Source of the DNA: Trametes villosa
Taxonomy: Eukaryota; Basidiomycota; Agaricomycetes; Polyporales; Polyporaceae
NCBI GenBank assembly: GCA_002964805.2
Contig: PUDQ02000084.1
Location: 124,001-188,000, forward strand
Direction of reading: 5' to 3'
Length of the DNA: 64,000 nucleotides
In this document: positions 53,873-64,000 of the stretch, one piece after another
How the letters are laid out: every line of letters begins with the position of its first letter
Position numbering within the stretch: the first letter of the stretch is position 1
The notes under the pieces: generated by a model
Databases searched by the model: none
The model's input: the letters and a program-made list of their open reading frames with translations, nothing else
Told to the model about the DNA's origin: nothing
Translations under genes and position numbers: made by a program

Positions 53873-56800
53873 GGCCGCGCTGAAACTACAGGTCTTGAGC
53901 TATGTCCCAAGATGAAGACGAGTTTGTGGGGGTCGTGGCAGGGAGAAAGAGGCGAGGGCCGTCTCTGACAGCGAGCACCGCGAGCTTGGCCCTCGTCCCT
54001 GTGGCGGGAGACGAGTGATGTCATCGACCTCAATTACAGCCCATAACACGTGGGTCTGAGACCCTATTCTAGGGTCAGGACGTCGATCCAGCAGTACTTT
54101 GCACCCTTTGCACCGCCGCAACACCGTAGTTCTTCAAACAGGCCATAGCTCACTTGTCCTCAGTCAACCGCGCATCACGCAGAGAGGTACTGCAACACGG
54201 TACGTTAGGCCGTCTGAAGCTAACGTCACTCAGTGACTGACCCGTCTATTAGGAATCAACTCTCGGCAGTGGCTGTTAATCGAGGACACCTATCGAACAA
54301 TCCCACCAAGGGTGACGAGAAGCCATAGCGTCGCCTCCGGGAAGGGGTCCGAACGCCGGCCACCCACGAATTTCTTTGGGGAATATATGCATCATCTTTC
54401 ACAGCAGGGTATGTTTATACCAACCGCGTGGGCTTATTTTGGCACCCCCAGTATAGTCATATTTATTGCAGCTTCAGGCGTAATGCCAGCGTGAGTCCCT
54501 GGTCGTATCTGTATTCCGGATACTAGTATCAGGTCTGGGTAGACCCACCGCCCTGGCACATGGTTTCGGCGCACTTCTGCACGTAAAGCCGTGGCGCAGA
54601 AGCCCCCATATCCGCGTGTTCCGTTATGGTGGCGAGCGGTGAGTTCACTTCGACATTCGACCCTGACCCGCTTTACTGCACACAGACCGCGCGGACATAC
54701 TGGAACCCAAAGAACCTGATTTCCGTTCTCCCAGCGCTGCCAGCTCCCGCAGAAAGGTATGTTCCGTCGCGTCCCTCCCCACGCGGCTTAGAGTTCGGAT
54801 AGTCTATCTGACAGTTCTACTTCCGTCCGCCCGCTCGCCATTCATTCGCGTCTACTCGCACCTTCGCGGGACCAATCCAGGCCACCATTCCACGCCTCGC
54901 CCTGCAGAGCTGCACCCCTGGTGCGGGCGCAGAGGGGTACGCCTAGCTTTCGCCGCGGCGAAGTCCATGGAAACCTATTCCAGGCTATCTGCGGTATTTC
55001 GGCGCGAAAGAACCTGGTGTGTTACGTCTTTGCCTTGTATCTGGGGCGCGCTGCTCATACTACCGGGGGGCTGCCTATTCGAGCAAGAAGCGTTCTCGCG
55101 GATCGCTTCATACGGGGCAACGTTGCGCCTCTGTGTAGTATCGCGGGAGCTGAATGTTCCACGACTACGTCCCCGCGTGCGGCTTCTCCTATCAGACTAC
55201 GTGAGTCGTTCTGATCAGTCTCTTCGCCACCCGGAGCGGGTACAATCGCTGAAGCGATTGTATTGCAGCTGGCCAGGAGTCTAGTGGCGAGTTCCAGCTG
55301 CGTGAACGCTACGAGTATAACCTAAAAAGCTGCCAAAAAGCCTCTCGGGTGCTATGCGAAGTCTGTCTCAAGTTTATCACCGCCGTCACACCTGGGACAT
55401 ACTTGGACATACAGTTTTCTCTCACCCTCACTCCTAAACACACTAACCACAGTTTTTCGTCCACGCAGTCAATCAGGCCGTGGCCAGACTCCCCCGTCAC
55501 TCTTTCTCGGAGTATCTCTCCACGCGGGGCCCGTCTTAGCGAGGTCCTTCGACGGCGATTCTAGAGAGCCTCGACGCCCTTCATCTGCCACGTCTGCTCG
55601 CCGCCGCTGGTTCAGGGAATGCCTTCACGTTCCACCATCTACCGCGCATCGCGCCGAATGACCCCATTCAGTCGGCAAGCACCGCTGCAAAACGGCGAAA
55701 CTGCTCCCTGCCGCCACAACTCACGACCGTGCCCTCCTATCGCCACACCCGCGTCTGCCACCCTTCCAGCACCCGAACACTGCACGCCGTGGAGTCCTCC
55801 CACCCAACGCGATGCCCCCCATAGGCCCGCTGGGCAGGCAGGGCCTTGCGAACATTATCCCGCTGGAATACACCCGCACCAATTTACCCACACGGTGGCA
55901 CCGATAACCTTCACACTTTATCTTCCCCCATCTCGCACTCTATCTAGAAGCACCCGCCGCAGGCCTCCGGGCCTCTGCGAACCCCCGCGCACGCGTCCCC
56001 TGCTGCGCGGCGCGGGAACGCAGCGGCTGGGTGCTGAGTGCTGAGTGCCAACCTGCCCCCTCCCGAACTCCGCTGCGTGCCCCCCTTTGGCCATCACACA
56101 TCTATCCACGCGCCCACGCACGCCCACGCACACACGTCTGCCACGGCCACGGCCACGGGCTGAGCCCTCGCCGCACGCCCCGGTGCGCACGACACACCCC
56201 GCCGGCGAAGACGTCAGCCACGCCTGCCAATGCCCGGCTGCCGAGGGCTGCCCTTGAGGCTTGCCCTTGCCCCTTCCGCGGCCTCGCGGTGCGCCACAAC
56301 CCCCACGCCCCGCGCCCTTCCCAGGCGCGCCCACAGACCCGTAGCGGATTGCGGATTGCGCGCCTGCGCCGTGCAGGGGGCGCCCGCAGAAGCTGGCCGA
56401 AGCCGGCGGCCCTCGGGGAACCTGAGTATGGCCCCTTCACTGTCGCGCGCGCTGGGACGGGGGGACCGTGGCAGGTGGGAGGCGTGTGCACGCTGCAGCG
56501 TGCCGGGAGGGCGACTGAATGCGCGGCAGCGCCGACGACGTGTGCGGAGCCCGCTTCGTGCCCCCCGCGGAACGTTCGAAACGGTGGCGTTTGGTTCGTC
56601 GGGCGCGGGGGACGCGAGTAGGGGTGCTGTACGTACACGGCATTGCGCCTATTCCCACTCTCCCTCCCCTCGTCTGCGCGTGAATGCGCCGGGCGACCCG
56701 ACCCGTCTAGGTCGCGCTGTCCCCTTCGTGCGGATCCATCTGTCGAACGTTCCTGCAGACCTCATTTCCGTCGTCAAGCTCCGACCATCTAGATGCGCGA

Positions 56801-57131
56801 TAATTGCCTCTGTAGAGTGACGTTGTATGCCCACTGCATGTTCGCGATGTGAAAGGATGGTGTACCGACGAGCCGAGGGTGTCAACGTCATTCACGCAGG
56901 ATGCGCACGGTCGTGTCGCACTGGATATGGGACCGGGAACAATTATATTAACAATACCAGGAAACGGTCCACTCCAATCCACCTTTTCGCGAGTGATACA
57001 AGAGAACCCAGCCGCCCCATCGTACCCTAAGCCTCCGCCGCATGCCCTCAGCGGGGAGGCCGGCCCAGCACAAAGGACCGCGCGGCCCGACGGAACATCT
57101 GCTACACTGGTTCGTGGCCCACGAAAGACAC
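53873..57131. other. 3.3-kb region without a confident gene
   Basis: Left part (54230-55310) has short stretches with protein-like composition and plausible splice sites, such as NFFGEYMHHLSQQG near 54370, AHGFGALLHVKPW near 54560 and TARTYWNPKNLISVLPALPA near 54690. These could not be joined into one gene and match no family I recognise. The right part (55560-57000) is very GC-rich with several overlapping frames on both strands, which is expected by chance in such sequence. It may hold a decayed gene or an unusual lineage-specific one. The end next to 57131 is the SURF4 3' flank. Confidence 0.4.
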
Positions 57132-58396
57132 CTAATATGTCTTCTTCTTCTCGTCCACAGAGAGACCACCTGGAGAAGGGTGAGCGTAAGTTGCATCAGC
57201 GTCAATATAGTAACTCACCAGGGCCCATGTTGACAAGGAGAATGAGGCCACCAACAATCGCTGTGTGTCCGAAAAATGTCAGCTTTCACCCAGACAGTAT
57301 CTAGCCGATCAAACGTACACAACGTCTGGAAGAAGTCGTATCTGCTCGCCTGTTAGCGCCAACGGCCAGTATGCATAAGTTATGAAACTCACTTCAGGAA
57401 GTCGCGCTGAGGGTGCGCTGAGTGGATGCTCCAGAAGTTGTTGATGAACACGTTGAAAACGCTGAGCATGAGGACCAGGAATCCTGCCGACCACTTCGCC
57501 TTGAAACCGACCGCGACCATGATGCACGCCACGAGGCCGACAATGGAGACAAACACGCGGGAGATGCTCCACTGCCCACGGAGGATGAAACCGATGAACA
57601 GGAAGATGAGGAGGATACGACCGGCGAGCAAGAAGCTGGGAAAATGCGGTCACGTGTCTGAGGTATACGACGTCATAACACGGAGTTGAACTCACTATTT
57701 CTTGCGGTCGTTCTCAGACAGGGTAGGGAGGCCGGCGAAGATCTTCTTGCGCGTGTAGAGGGTGTCGGTGAACACCATGAGGAGACCGCCAATGACACTC
57801 AGGTTGCGGAGGAAGAAGTTCAGGTCGAAGATGAGACCGTAGCCAAATGCCTGCACGATGACGACGCCGAGGAGACCGCCGACACCGAATTCCGAGTGCT
57901 TCTTCGTAATAACCGCGCCTGAACCAACGAGCATAGTCTGCGGGTTGTCAAGATGGTCACTTCCTTGCAAATACTGCACAGTCGTGTACACTCACAATCA
58001 CGTTGATTATCAGGAAAAAGTGGGAGATCCCCCAGGGGAAATGACGATGTCTACATTGCGAGGGCGTTACAGCACAGCATATAGCATGCCACGTACACAC
58101 ACGTACCTCTGGAGGTACCAGAGCTGGTCGCTCCATTGCGTGACAATGCGCCATGAGTCCTCGAGGAACGTCCCGACGATCAAGAACCTGCCAATGGCGG
58201 GGAGATGGGGCTTGAGAGGCTGGGTGTAGATCTCGACGTAGTCCTCGACCGTGCGGGCGAAGGTGCGGAGCTTTTCGATCGGGTCGTCCGGGTTGGCCGC
58301 CCTGTAACCCGCCGAGGGTCGCGAGTTTCCGAAGCCGTGCGGGTCGGGGGAGTAGCCTCCAGAGGCTGGGCGGGCGATATTGATGCGGGCAGACAT
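57132..58396 (-). CDS. ERV29: SURF4/Erv29 cargo receptor
   Basis: Multi-pass ER-Golgi protein that sorts soluble cargo into COPII vesicles. Exons 58396-58107, 58050-57996, 57937-57696, 57635-57393, 57341-57319, 57260-57219 and 57169-57132 give 310 aa, frame closed; exon 5 is only 23 nt. Family landmarks: DPIEKLRTFARTVEDYVEIYTQPLKP, IGRFLIVGTFLEDSWRI, WSDQLWYLQR, LVGSGAVITKKH, GGLLGVVIVQAFGYGLIFD, FFLRNLSVIGGLLMV, FLLAGRILLIFLFIGF, FVSIVGLVACIMVAVGFKAK and NVFINNFWS. The end is VNMGPGGLSVDEKKKTY. The last four residues KKTY form a dilysine KKxx signal for COPI retrieval to the ER. The start 58396 (MSARINIARP) is 397 bp from the divergent MutY start. Confidence 0.95.
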
Positions 58397-58792
58397 GGCG
58401 GGCAGAACGAAAGAGAATGAGGGCAAGTTGAGAAAGCGGACGAGTGCGCCAACGACTTGAAGGCGACGTGGCGTAGACCCGTGGGAACATGCCTGGCGTC
58501 CTCCGCCCTCCGTTTCCCATCACTGCATCATCTCATCATCTGCAAGGACTGCCTCCTCGACCTCCTCAGAACAGGTCTCAGCCTCAGACACATCGCCTTC
58601 GTCCCCGACGACGCGGCGTGCGGCGAGCTCAATATCCTGCGCATTTCTTGGAGATTACCCGCGAGCGCTTGCATGATGCACGTGAGAGGTTCGGCGCGTC
58701 GTTAGCGCGTCTGTCTGCTTGACGCGCGATTGACGCGCTTGTCCAACTTGCTTCCCGCGACGTGCTTTTCTTTTCTTGTCTTTACTCGCCAG
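58397..58792. promoter_or_regulatory. Shared divergent promoter of SURF4 and MutY genes
   Basis: A 396-bp spacer separates the two ATGs. It is long enough for two promoters. No TATA box or known factor site stands out. Confidence 0.4.
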
Positions 58793-61116
58793 ATGTCCAG
58801 GAAACGCAAGGCAGAGCTGAGTGACGGCGACAGCGAGTACGATGACACGTACGAGCAGAAGAAGCCGCGGAGAACAGTGAAGGCACGGAAGCCACAGGCC
58901 AAGTCCCAGAGTAAGAGGCGCAAGAAAGCAGACGCGTCCAGCGACGAGGAACACGACCCAGAGTCGGCGGAGATGCTGCCAGTGCGTCCGCACGCGTCTG
59001 CCTTGCATGTGTTGAGCAGTCCAGGGTCGCCCCGCGAAGCTCTGCTGAAGTGGTACGATGGCGTACATACGGCCCGAGGCATGCCCTGGCGCAAGCCGTT
59101 CCAACCCTCGTGGGACGCGGAAGAGAAGGCGCAACGGGCGTACGAGGTCAGTCGGTCCTTTTCTGCGTGGGCCGAACATTTGACGTGAACGGGGTGGGTT
59201 TGCCTTCAGGTTTGGGTGTCCGAAATCATGCTCCAGCAGACGCAGGTCGCGACTGTGATACCCTATTACAACCGATGGATGGAGAGGTAGGTTCGTTCAG
59301 GGGCGGCGTGCAGGCGCACCGTGGTTGACTCCTATCCGCAGGTTCCCAACCATTCGAGACTTGGTCAGCGAAGACCCCTTACGAACACCCGGCCATCACT
59401 TACGTCTTCCAGGCAGCGTCGGATATAGACACCGTGAACGGCCTATGGAAAGGTCTGGGGTACTACTCGCGAGCCGCGCGCCTCCTAAGCGGCGCACAGA
59501 AAGCCGTGGAGGAGTTTGGTGGCCGCCTCCCGGATAACGCGCAAGACATGGAATCAAAGATCCCCGGCATCGGACGCTACAGCGCCGGGGCCATATGCTC
59601 GATCGCGTACGACCAGCGTGTCCCTGTGGTAAGTCGCGCCCGACGATGCAGATCGCACGGGCGACATCTTCTGCCTCATCAGCTTCCTCAGACTCCGCCG
59701 TCGTGAACCGTGATGTTGACCGAGCGCGCGCCTACAGCTCGATGGGAATGTGCACCGGCTCCTGAGCCGTGTGTTGGCGCTGCACGCCCCGCCGAAGGCG
59801 AAGCAGACGTTGGACGTGCTCTGGGCGGGCGCGAGCGCCTTCGTGAAAGATGCCGAACGCCCCGGTGATGTGAACCAGGCGCTGATAGAGCTTGGATCAA
59901 CCGTCTGCAAGGTACGCGACCCAGCGTGCAACTCCTGCCCGGTGCAGCCGTGGTGCGGGGCGTACGAGCAGCAAGAGGGCGAGGGAAAGCATGACGAGGT
60001 GCGCCTTCCTATTGTCTCCCCGCCCCTTGCCAGCTGCGTCGCTTGAGTTGAGAACGCACCGTGTAACCAGGGCACGAAAGATGCGACGTCCTCCGCTGGT
60101 CATGCGGTCCCGGATATCGAGGAGCTCTGCGCCTTGTGCGAGCCCCTCCCGGCGGGCTCTCCGGTGACGGCGTATCCCATGAAGGCGGAGAAGAAAAAGG
60201 CGCGTGAAGAGCTCGACATAGTGAACGTTATCGAGTGGCGCAAGCACGCCGCCGCGGGCGAGCGCTGGTTCCTGCTCGTCCGGCGCCCAGAAGGAGGTGC
60301 GTCGTCTATTTCCATCACCGCACCCATTCGTGATTTCGAGTGCGCGCTCTGCGCCCTGCGCTTCGCGTTCTCTTCCTCGCTCGTCGCCCCGGGCTCTTCG
60401 TGCGGTACTGAGCGAGCTTCCGCGCACGCAGGGCTTCTCGCCGGCCTGCACGAATTTCCCACCGCACCGAACGTCCCCGTGACCTCGTCGACGTCTGCGC
60501 ACATCGAGATAGCAGATTCGCTCCTCGCTGCGCTTCTCGCCTCTCCGCCCGCTGCCGCGACATCGCCTGGCCAGGCCGCTCGATGCGCGGCGCCCGCTGC
60601 CTCTGCACGAAGCCCCCCTGCCCCGCTCCGGGTCGCGAAGATCGTGCCCGCGGGCGACGTGCTGCACATATTCTCGCATATCAGGAAGACGTACCGCGTG
60701 CAGTGGGTCGTGCTCGAAGGGGGCGCCAGCGACGGGCCCCCGGCCCTCGTGCTCGAGCCCGACTTTGCGGCATTCGGAACCGCTGCCCCCAGCACGTCCT
60801 CAGGCAAGGGTCGCGGGAAAGCGCGAGCACCCTCCTCCGGCAAGGCAGCTCGCGTAGCAAAGTCGGCGTCGTCTCGCCCGCAGATCTCGCAGTGGGTTTC
60901 TCTGGACGCGGTAGCCGATACCAAGTACGTGGTGCAAGTCCCTCTTCTGCGTCGGGCTCCGCTGATTGCGCTTGCGCCCCTGCTTTGACCCGCCTGCATT
61001 TGTCGCTGTGTCGCGGATGCAGTATCGGCACGGGCGTAATGAAGATTTGGCGGCAAGTGCGTGCACTATGGGAGGGAGAGGGCGGCGACAGCGGTGGCGA
61101 GGACGACAGCGAGTAA
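58793..61116 (+). CDS. Adenine DNA glycosylase (MutY/MUTYH)
   Basis: Removes adenine mispaired with 8-oxoguanine in base-excision repair. Exons 58793-59146, 59210-59286, 59342-59363, 59413-59628, 59738-59998, 60071-60296, 60432-60924 and 61023-61116 give 580 aa, frame closed. The N-terminus ([10 protein letters not shown], then Lys/Arg blocks) looks like a nuclear localisation signal. Catalytic features: [19 protein letters not shown] with the catalytic Glu, the helix-hairpin-helix region [17 protein letters not shown], and the catalytic Asp in [12 protein letters not shown]. The [4Fe-4S] loop [17 protein letters not shown] is intact with four cysteines. The C-terminal NUDIX-like domain with the [11 protein letters not shown] segment recognises 8-oxoG. 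A low-complexity insert of about 45 residues sits inside that domain. The protein seems functional. Confidence 0.95.
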
Positions 61117-63532
61117 CGCCAGCCCATCCCTCCTTCCATCGACCATGCCAGAGGCTGGCTAGAAGCGTCGTCGGTGTACGCGCTTCCGGGGCCTGTCTGC
61201 TGCAGAGTTCTGTCAGGTCAAGCTCGCCGCGAAGGATGTGCGGCTCGCCCTCAAAACCTTCGCGTATGCATATGTGTCAGCGACCCGGCCCTGTGCCTGC
61301 GGCCCCCCGGCGCGGTGCAGTGTGCCAATGCGACCGTCGCAAAGCTGGGACTGCGAACTAGGGTCGCTGTATAATATTCGCAGAAAGTCTAACCATGCTG
61401 CAGGGTCGACGCGCGCCCGATGGCCTGCCTTAGCCCGCCAGAAGCGTCTGTAAAACCCAGCCAGCAGCCGGGGACGGTGCGCCAATATATCCCTTTTCGG
61501 CACTTTTGGTACAGGAGAACGCGGCGAGGAGCAGCAGACGCAACCGCGGTTCGCGGCTTTGGCTCGGAGTCGCTGAACGCTGCAAGTTGAGCATGTGCCC
61601 CTCCTGAGTCCCGAGCCCTCTGTGCCGCCACCGTCGTCGCTCGGCTCGGGCCCGCGCGACCGTACTACGCGTTGGCGAACCTAACAGAAGGGCGAAGCTA
61701 ATCTGATATCAGTCACTCGTCGCCCCGACGCAGGCTTCACTCGCCTGCAGACGGTTCGTACGAGCTTCTGCTCCTGGGTCGTCTTGTTCTGCACGTCCTG
61801 CCAAGGCGGGCTGCATCACACCCGCTCCGCCCACCGCACGGCGCACCCGCCAGTGCTCCCGCCGTACCTGCCGATTGCCACGGCCCTCTGTGGGCCTGGC
61901 ATCAGCGGGCCCTGGTGGGCCCACACTGCACCTGGAGAAACGAAGACGTGGTTCGTGAGTCGCGCGGCCGCATCTGGCCATGTCAATCAGCTGTGTGGAT
62001 GCGATCGCTGCCCGCGCGCCACCGCGACCAGGAAAAGGATTCGGCCGTCCGCAAACGTTCGTCGCCCCGCGCTGACTCCCCGGTCGGCGAATGCGCGCGC
62101 GCCGAATTTGAAGGCCTCCGCCGCTCCCGGCGGGCAAAACGTGAGCCGGCGGGAGGCGATAGAATACTTATCCTATCAGCGCTGGGACTACAGCCGGCCG
62201 TGGCAGAGGGGGCCGTCGGCACCTCTTCAGCCCCCATTCAACGTCCAGGGCGCGCTCGCCTGGACAAGAACAACAGCAGCACCTCCAAGTTCCAACGAAC
62301 ATACTGCGCGATTCGATCCCGCCGCGGGCACAGTCTATCGCCCGCGTGCCGCGCTATACCGCATAGGGCGCTAGCGCGTGCACGGCGGGGCTGAGACCGC
62401 GCGCTGCCGGCGGGGGCGTGCGAGGGCGCGCTTGGTAATTGCCGTGCCTCGATCGGAGGTGGTGGCACTGGCAGAGGGAGCGGGAGGGCGGAGAGGGGCT
62501 GGCCGCGGCCGGTGGCCGAGGAGCCCACACGCTAAGCAGAGGGTCGACGTCGGCCGGGTCGCGTCGCGTCGAGAATAGAGTGGCGATCGCCCGCAGGCGG
62601 CAGGGCAGATCGGGCCCTGTGCGTCTGATTGCCTCGCGTGCACTCTCGTCGCTCGACTCGCGCGTCCCTCCGAGTCCGCGCTGCACTCGGAGTCCGGCCG
62701 TCGGACGCGCGATCGCCTCGCTAGCACTTGCAAGTCCGCTCACCCGTCTCGCGAGCGGGAGTCTCCGTGTGTGCTCGGCAAAATCTGGTCTTTACGTCGT
62801 CAGAATGTAAGCATGTCGTTTCCTTTACCTGCAGCGCGGACACGACCGAGGGGAGCACGGCGAACAGCGAACGGCGAGGAGGGGCAGATGAGGCGGCGCG
62901 GGGGCCTATCGTGTAAATTCGTATGTATGTGTACAGGCGATCCGATGTGGTATATGTGTGGTCTAGTGTACAATCGATAGCGGTACAGGACGGAACGCGA
63001 TGATGCAGGCGCAAGCAGCAAACAACAGCTAGAGAGGTGGGTGCACGCAGCGGAGTAGTAGTAGTAGATCGGGAGCAGCACCGAGCAGCAGAGCAGGATG
63101 GATGGTCCGAAAGAAGAGACGACGGCGCGTCCGTCGCAGAAGGCGGGCACGCCGTCAGGAGTGATAGAGTACACGATGAGAAGCGTCCGGGCGCGGCAGA
63201 TCGCGTCAGCGAACGCGCAGGGCGTGATGGCAGAACGCGATACGGGGCAGGAGAAGGCGGTTGGTCTGATGATGGCGTCGCGGCGTGCCCGCCCGAGGAG
63301 GAGTGTTTTGCGCCCGCCGCGGGGCTGGGGAGGAGAGAGGGGTGTCGTGATCAGGCTGCAGCGGCCCACGCGAGGGCGCGCGGGCCTAGACCGCTGACGC
63401 CGTGCGAGGGCACACCGCGCCCCGCGTGGTCATGGGGCCCTCTCCGCGAACGCACGGCGGGGGAAAACCACTGGGGGTGACGGAAGGGCTGCCCTGTTTT
63501 CGCCTCTCTCCCCTCGCTCGCTCGCTGGCCGT
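61117..63532. other. 2.4-kb region without a confident gene
   Basis: No family motif, splice chain or repeat was recognised. Several overlapping frames on both strands reflect high GC content. The right edge is the 3' flank of the minus-strand gene that enters from beyond 64000. A promoter for an unseen gene or a non-coding RNA cannot be excluded. Confidence 0.4.
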
Positions 63533-64000
63533 TCACCACCGCGAGCTCTGCACGAGAGCGGGCTTCGCCTCGTCCTCGGCGAAGCGGTCGTACAGCGGGC
63601 TGCGGCCGTTCAGCGAGCTCGTCCACGAGTGCCGGTGCGAGTCCTGCGAGATGTCGGGCGAGGAGAAGCGCTTCAGGTACAGCTCGTCCATCGGATCGCG
63701 CGGCCGCTGTTGGAGGCCCTGGAGATAAGCGAGCGGTACAAGCTGCGGGGTAGCCTTCTCGGCTTTCATCGAGAGCGGGAGGGAGACGTTCGATGGTGGC
63801 GTCAACGGCGACGAGAAGGGGCGGGGGGAAAGCCCAGGATCTGACGAGGATGAGGACGACTGTGTATATGGTGATGGATCGCGGAACATGTTCAGCCCCG
63901 TATCGTGAAGGTTCGGTAGCGGGACAGCGACCGGCTGGGCGTGCTGGTACTGGCTCGTCGACGGCGGGAGAGGGTGCGCCGGGTGCCTCGGCGACTCGTA
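63533..64000 (-). CDS. C-terminal exon of an unidentified protein, truncated by window end
   Basis: The open frame runs from the window edge to a stop at 63533-63535, with no start needed (partial 5'). The 155 residues begin YESPRHPAHPLPPSTSQYQ and include long Ser/Pro-rich stretches, then AEKATPQLVPLAYLQGLQQR, DELYLKRFSSPDI and RSPLYDRFAEDEAKPALV before the stop. It looks disordered with a short conserved-looking helix (VPLAYLQGLQQ). This resembles the tail of a larger regulatory or membrane protein, but I do not recognise it. Confidence 0.6.
   Translation of the reverse strand, partial: YESPRHPAHPLPPSTSQYQHAQPVAVPLPNLHDTGLNMFRDPSPYTQSSSSSSDPGLSPRPFSSPLTPPSNVSLPLSMKAEKATPQLVPLAYLQGLQQRPRDPMDELYLKRFSSPDISQDSHRHSWTSSLNGRSPLYDRFAEDEAKPALVQSSRW

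Noticed and set aside
55619..56820. Several overlapping frames of 130-200 residues on both strands in a GC-rich block
   Set aside because: They are Pro/Ala/Arg/Gly-rich in every frame, as expected by chance. There are no motifs and no splice support.
1..64000. tRNA genes, rRNA, CRISPR arrays and prokaryotic-type operons
   Set aside because: No B-box-like GGTTCGANTCC with a matching A-box was found, and no regularly spaced direct repeats were seen. The dense introns show this is a eukaryotic nuclear region.

Overview
The window is nuclear DNA from a filamentous fungus, most likely an Agaricomycete basidiomycete. Genes are closely packed on both strands and split by many short GT-AG introns of about 45-65 nt. 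Codon third positions are strongly GC-rich. LYS2 (fungal alpha-aminoadipate route to lysine) is present, as are two membrane-protein families typical of fungi. No species is claimed. Exon joins were made by eye from splice signals, reading frame and remembered family motifs. For most genes the joined exons give a length divisible by three.

Left third (1-26 kb): 3' end of CTP synthase; a membrane-anchored 3-beta-HSD/ERG26-like dehydrogenase (-); a KHDC4-like KH-domain splicing factor (-), head to head with an MSS116-like DEAD-box helicase (+); an RBR ubiquitin ligase (-), head to head with LYS2 (+); a decayed inverted copy of part of the LYS2 reductase domain; an uncharacterised multi-pass membrane protein with three micro-exons (+); and the exocyst subunit SEC5 (-).

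Middle (26-44 kb): a damaged thaumatin-like gene (+), an oxysterol-binding protein (+), cytosolic-type prolyl-tRNA synthetase with a possible in-frame mitochondrial leader (+), a B-type cyclin (-) head to head with mitochondrial isoleucyl-tRNA synthetase (+), and then a 369-bp hAT-like non-autonomous transposon with a perfect 8-bp target-site duplication.

Right third (44-64 kb): a DJ-1/PfpI protein (-), a coiled-coil protein of unknown function (+), the ribosome-biogenesis WD protein ENP2/NOL10 (-), a GNAT acetyltransferase (+), a multi-pass membrane protein (-), a 3.3-kb stretch with no confident gene, the ER cargo receptor SURF4/ERV29 (-) head to head with the DNA-repair glycosylase MutY (+), 2.4 kb without a confident gene, and the C-terminal exon of an unidentified protein cut by the window edge (-).

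The genes are mostly unrelated housekeeping functions: nucleotide, sterol and lysine metabolism, two aminoacyl-tRNA synthetases, secretion, cell cycle, RNA processing and DNA repair. There is no sign of a biosynthetic cluster or operon. The most novel content is in mobile and decayed DNA: two related inverted-repeat elements in introns, a second repeat family shared by the two oversized introns, the hAT-like element, the LYS2 relic and the damaged thaumatin gene. Possible dual targeting of prolyl-tRNA synthetase and several unusual splicing features also stand out.
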